From: Antedon mediterranea
Lineage: Eukaryota > Echinodermata > Crinoidea > Comatulida > Antedonidae
Assembly (NCBI RefSeq): GCF_964355755.1
Contig: NC_092680.1
Location: 22,175,001-22,239,000, forward strand
Length of the DNA stretch: 64,000 nt
Reading direction: 5' to 3'
Position numbers and translations under genes: made by a program. The notes under the pieces are model-generated. The model saw only the letters and a list, made by a program, of their open reading frames with translations. It was not told the origin of the DNA and made no database searches. This document shows, piece after piece, positions 62,081 through 64,000 of the stretch. Each line of letters starts with the position of its first letter. The first letter of the stretch is position 1.

Positions 62081-62945
62081 TAGATCATAAAGGACAACAG
62101 TGCTGAGCTTGCAGAATCGATCAGTTGCCCTAGCTTAATCCAAAAATGTGCGTAATGCAACTAACGATCTAATGCTTCAAAGTGTGTTTCTCACATTTTG
62201 TCTATTTTAATCGTTTTATAGTACTACAGTATTATAGTTGTAGGATTGTTTAGTAACAATTTGTATAGTCCGTTGTACATAACCATTTGACAAGTAAAAC
62301 CAGTATTGAACAAATCATTATAATACAATTTGTACAGTAGTCTCTTACATGCTGTACTATATGTTACCAAAGAAACTGTTTAGTAGGTTTTTAATCTCAA
62401 ACATTAAAACCATATTCAGCACACATGGATCATGTTCTAGTATGTAAGACCTACTAAGTTCATGTATGTACTTGGAAAACACTTCAGTCGGAGGATGAGG
62501 CTATGAGTTTCACAAGACAAGATGACACAGATGTCATTCATGTCTCTTTTCATCCAAACAGGTGTTGTGCCTTCCTGCATTTTTTTCAGTTGGTACTAAT
62601 ATATAGTTTGTGGATTTATTTATAGTCTTTAGCTGTAAATCACTGAATAGTAGTAGAGAACCTAGACATTACATAATAGTAATTTATGTACAGTAGCAAC
62701 ATTTTCTCACAAATATAATAGTATTGAATTATTATGGTATGTTGATGTAAATAACCAGTATTGTTAATCGATCAAACTAAATGTTAAAAAACCAGAAACG
62801 AAATACATTAAACCTTAGAGGACACTTTCCCGTGAAACAACGAGAAGAAGTAACCCCTTATGGGAACAATGGTTCTCCTTTAGTCATAATACTTTTTTTT
62901 TCATTATGTTAGATCAAAGTCTAAGTGTTAATTGAGTGATATAAT
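62081..62945 (+). other. 3' flank / probable 3' UTR of the giant gene
   Basis: No further ORF. An ATTAAA at about 62404 is a possible but weak polyadenylation signal; no clear AATAAA with GT-rich tail was found before the repeats begin. Confidence 0.4.
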
Positions 62946-62949
62946 ATGG

Positions 62950-63430
62950 TTTCTCCCTTTCTTGGGGTTATGAAACAACCCTGAAAGAGTGGAATTCTAC
63001 GTAAAACACTAAAATAAAACAGTTTTGGTCACATCGTTAGTTGTGGTTCCCTTATAGAGTCAAAGTTATTATTGTATCAAGACACTCTGGATACTTCTCT
63101 CTTTCCTGTAGTCATGAAACAACCCGGAAAGAGTGGAATTCCACGTAAAACACTAAAATAAAACAGTTTTAGTCGACTCGTTAGTTGTTGTTTCCTTTAG
63201 AGTCCAAGTTATTATTGTATCAAGACACTCTGGATGCTTCTTTCTTTCCTGTAGTCATGAAACAACCCGGAAAGAGTGGAATTCCACGTAAAACACTAAA
63301 ATAAAACTATTTTAGTCACATCGTTAGTTGTTGTTTCCTTTAGAGTCCAAGTTATTATTGTATCAAGACACTCTGGATGCTTCTTTCTTTCCTGTAGTCA
63401 TGAAACAACCCGGAAAGAGTGTCCACGTAA
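62950..63430. repeat. 142-145-bp tandem repeat, about 3.5 copies
   Basis: TCATGAAACAACCCGGAAAG recurs at about 62970, 63115, 63257 and 63399. The unit also holds GGAATTCCACGTAAAACACT and TCAAGACACTCTGGATGCTT. A diverged part-copy reaches 63525. Confidence 0.9.
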
Positions 63431-63715
63431 AAATTTAACACAAGTACAAACAAGTCAGACCATTTTTTTTCTTTAAAGTTCAAGTTATTATATAATATAC
63501 AAAGGCACTCTGGATGTCTCTTCCTTTATCCGGAGCGTATGCGGGGTGAGGACGCACACCAAAAAAGCAACACTTGTCCAAAGGGTCCACTTGTTTAGAC
63601 CTAGGCCGGACATTTTAAAGGAATAGTGCAATTTATGAGGACATGCATCTCAATTTTTAAAATGTTCATGTTTGTGAAGTTGGTTACTAGTTCCTAAGTT
63701 CCTTATTCAAATTCA

Positions 63716-64000
63716 ATTAAAGGGACAGTCACAAATATTTTTTAAAACAGATTTTAATACGTAATAACTGTCTAATTGAGTTGTTATTGCATCAACATGT
63801 TAGCCTTGACCGGTTCTACTTCTTCCGGTCAAAGTTCAATAACATTTTATGCATTTACGCCCTCTACGGCGAATATGTAACTAGCTTTTACGAACGTTAT
63901 AACCCTTGTTCTACTTAATATTTTCAAAATATTTTGGTATAGATCGATGACATTTTTGTATCTACGCCCTCTACGGCGAATAAGTAACTGGCTTTTACGA
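63716..64000. repeat. Edge of another repeat, with internal 108-bp duplication
   Basis: TTAA|AGGGACAGTCACAAAT at 63717 looks like a TTAA-element end. ACGCCCTCTACGGCGAATA occurs at 63856 and again at 63964, both followed by GTAACT-GCTTTTACGA. Cut by the window end. Confidence 0.5.

Noticed and set aside
61842-62090. Plus-strand Met/Lys-rich ORF of 82 codons
   Set aside because: Wrong-frame reading of the acidic C-terminal exon; exon 66 in the phase-matched frame ends at the true stop.

Overview
This is animal nuclear DNA: AT-rich, with intron-split genes, many minisatellites and transposon remnants. The gene content (a ciliary MAK/CILK1-type kinase and a giant doublecortin/PLAT/fibronectin-III protein) and the mobile elements (a Penelope-like element with hammerhead ribozymes, Helitron-like elements, Ty3/gypsy pieces, TTAA-flanked MITEs) suggest a marine invertebrate. 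An echinoderm or related deuterostome is possible, but the sequence alone does not settle the species.

Layout, all coding on the + strand. (1) 164-5653: the 3' part of a MAK/CILK1 (RCK-family) kinase gene, nine exons from mid-kinase domain to stop; the 5' part lies left of the window. (2) 5654-15403: about 10 kb between genes with no convincing gene, filled with tandem arrays, one TTAA MITE and a tRNA-like sequence. (3) 15404-62080: one very large gene. I could join 66 coding exons with consistent reading phase from ATG 15436 to stop 62080, giving a conceptual protein of about 4,179 residues. Order of domains: two doublecortin domains, two PLAT, two beta-trefoil (FGF-like) units, a Pro/Thr/Glu-rich linker, four PLAT, seven fibronectin III, then twelve PLAT and an acidic tail. 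The 18 PLAT domains form nine two-domain units with alternating sequence and intron-phase signatures. (4) 62081-64000: 3' flank with a 142-bp tandem repeat and another repeat family at the edge.

The kinase family regulates cilium length and intraflagellar transport. Doublecortin proteins of the RP1 type bind axonemal microtubules, and PLAT-repeat proteins of the LOXHD1 type act at the membrane of sensory hair-cell projections. The large protein is therefore plausibly a microtubule-to-membrane linker of a cilium or sensory projection; this is inference.

The most unusual features are: the architecture of the giant gene; several minisatellites that contain real splice junctions of this gene and so multiply donor or acceptor sites; hammerhead ribozymes in a Penelope-like element inside an intron; and two nested Helitron-like elements that share a paired-hairpin end design and make up almost all of one intron.
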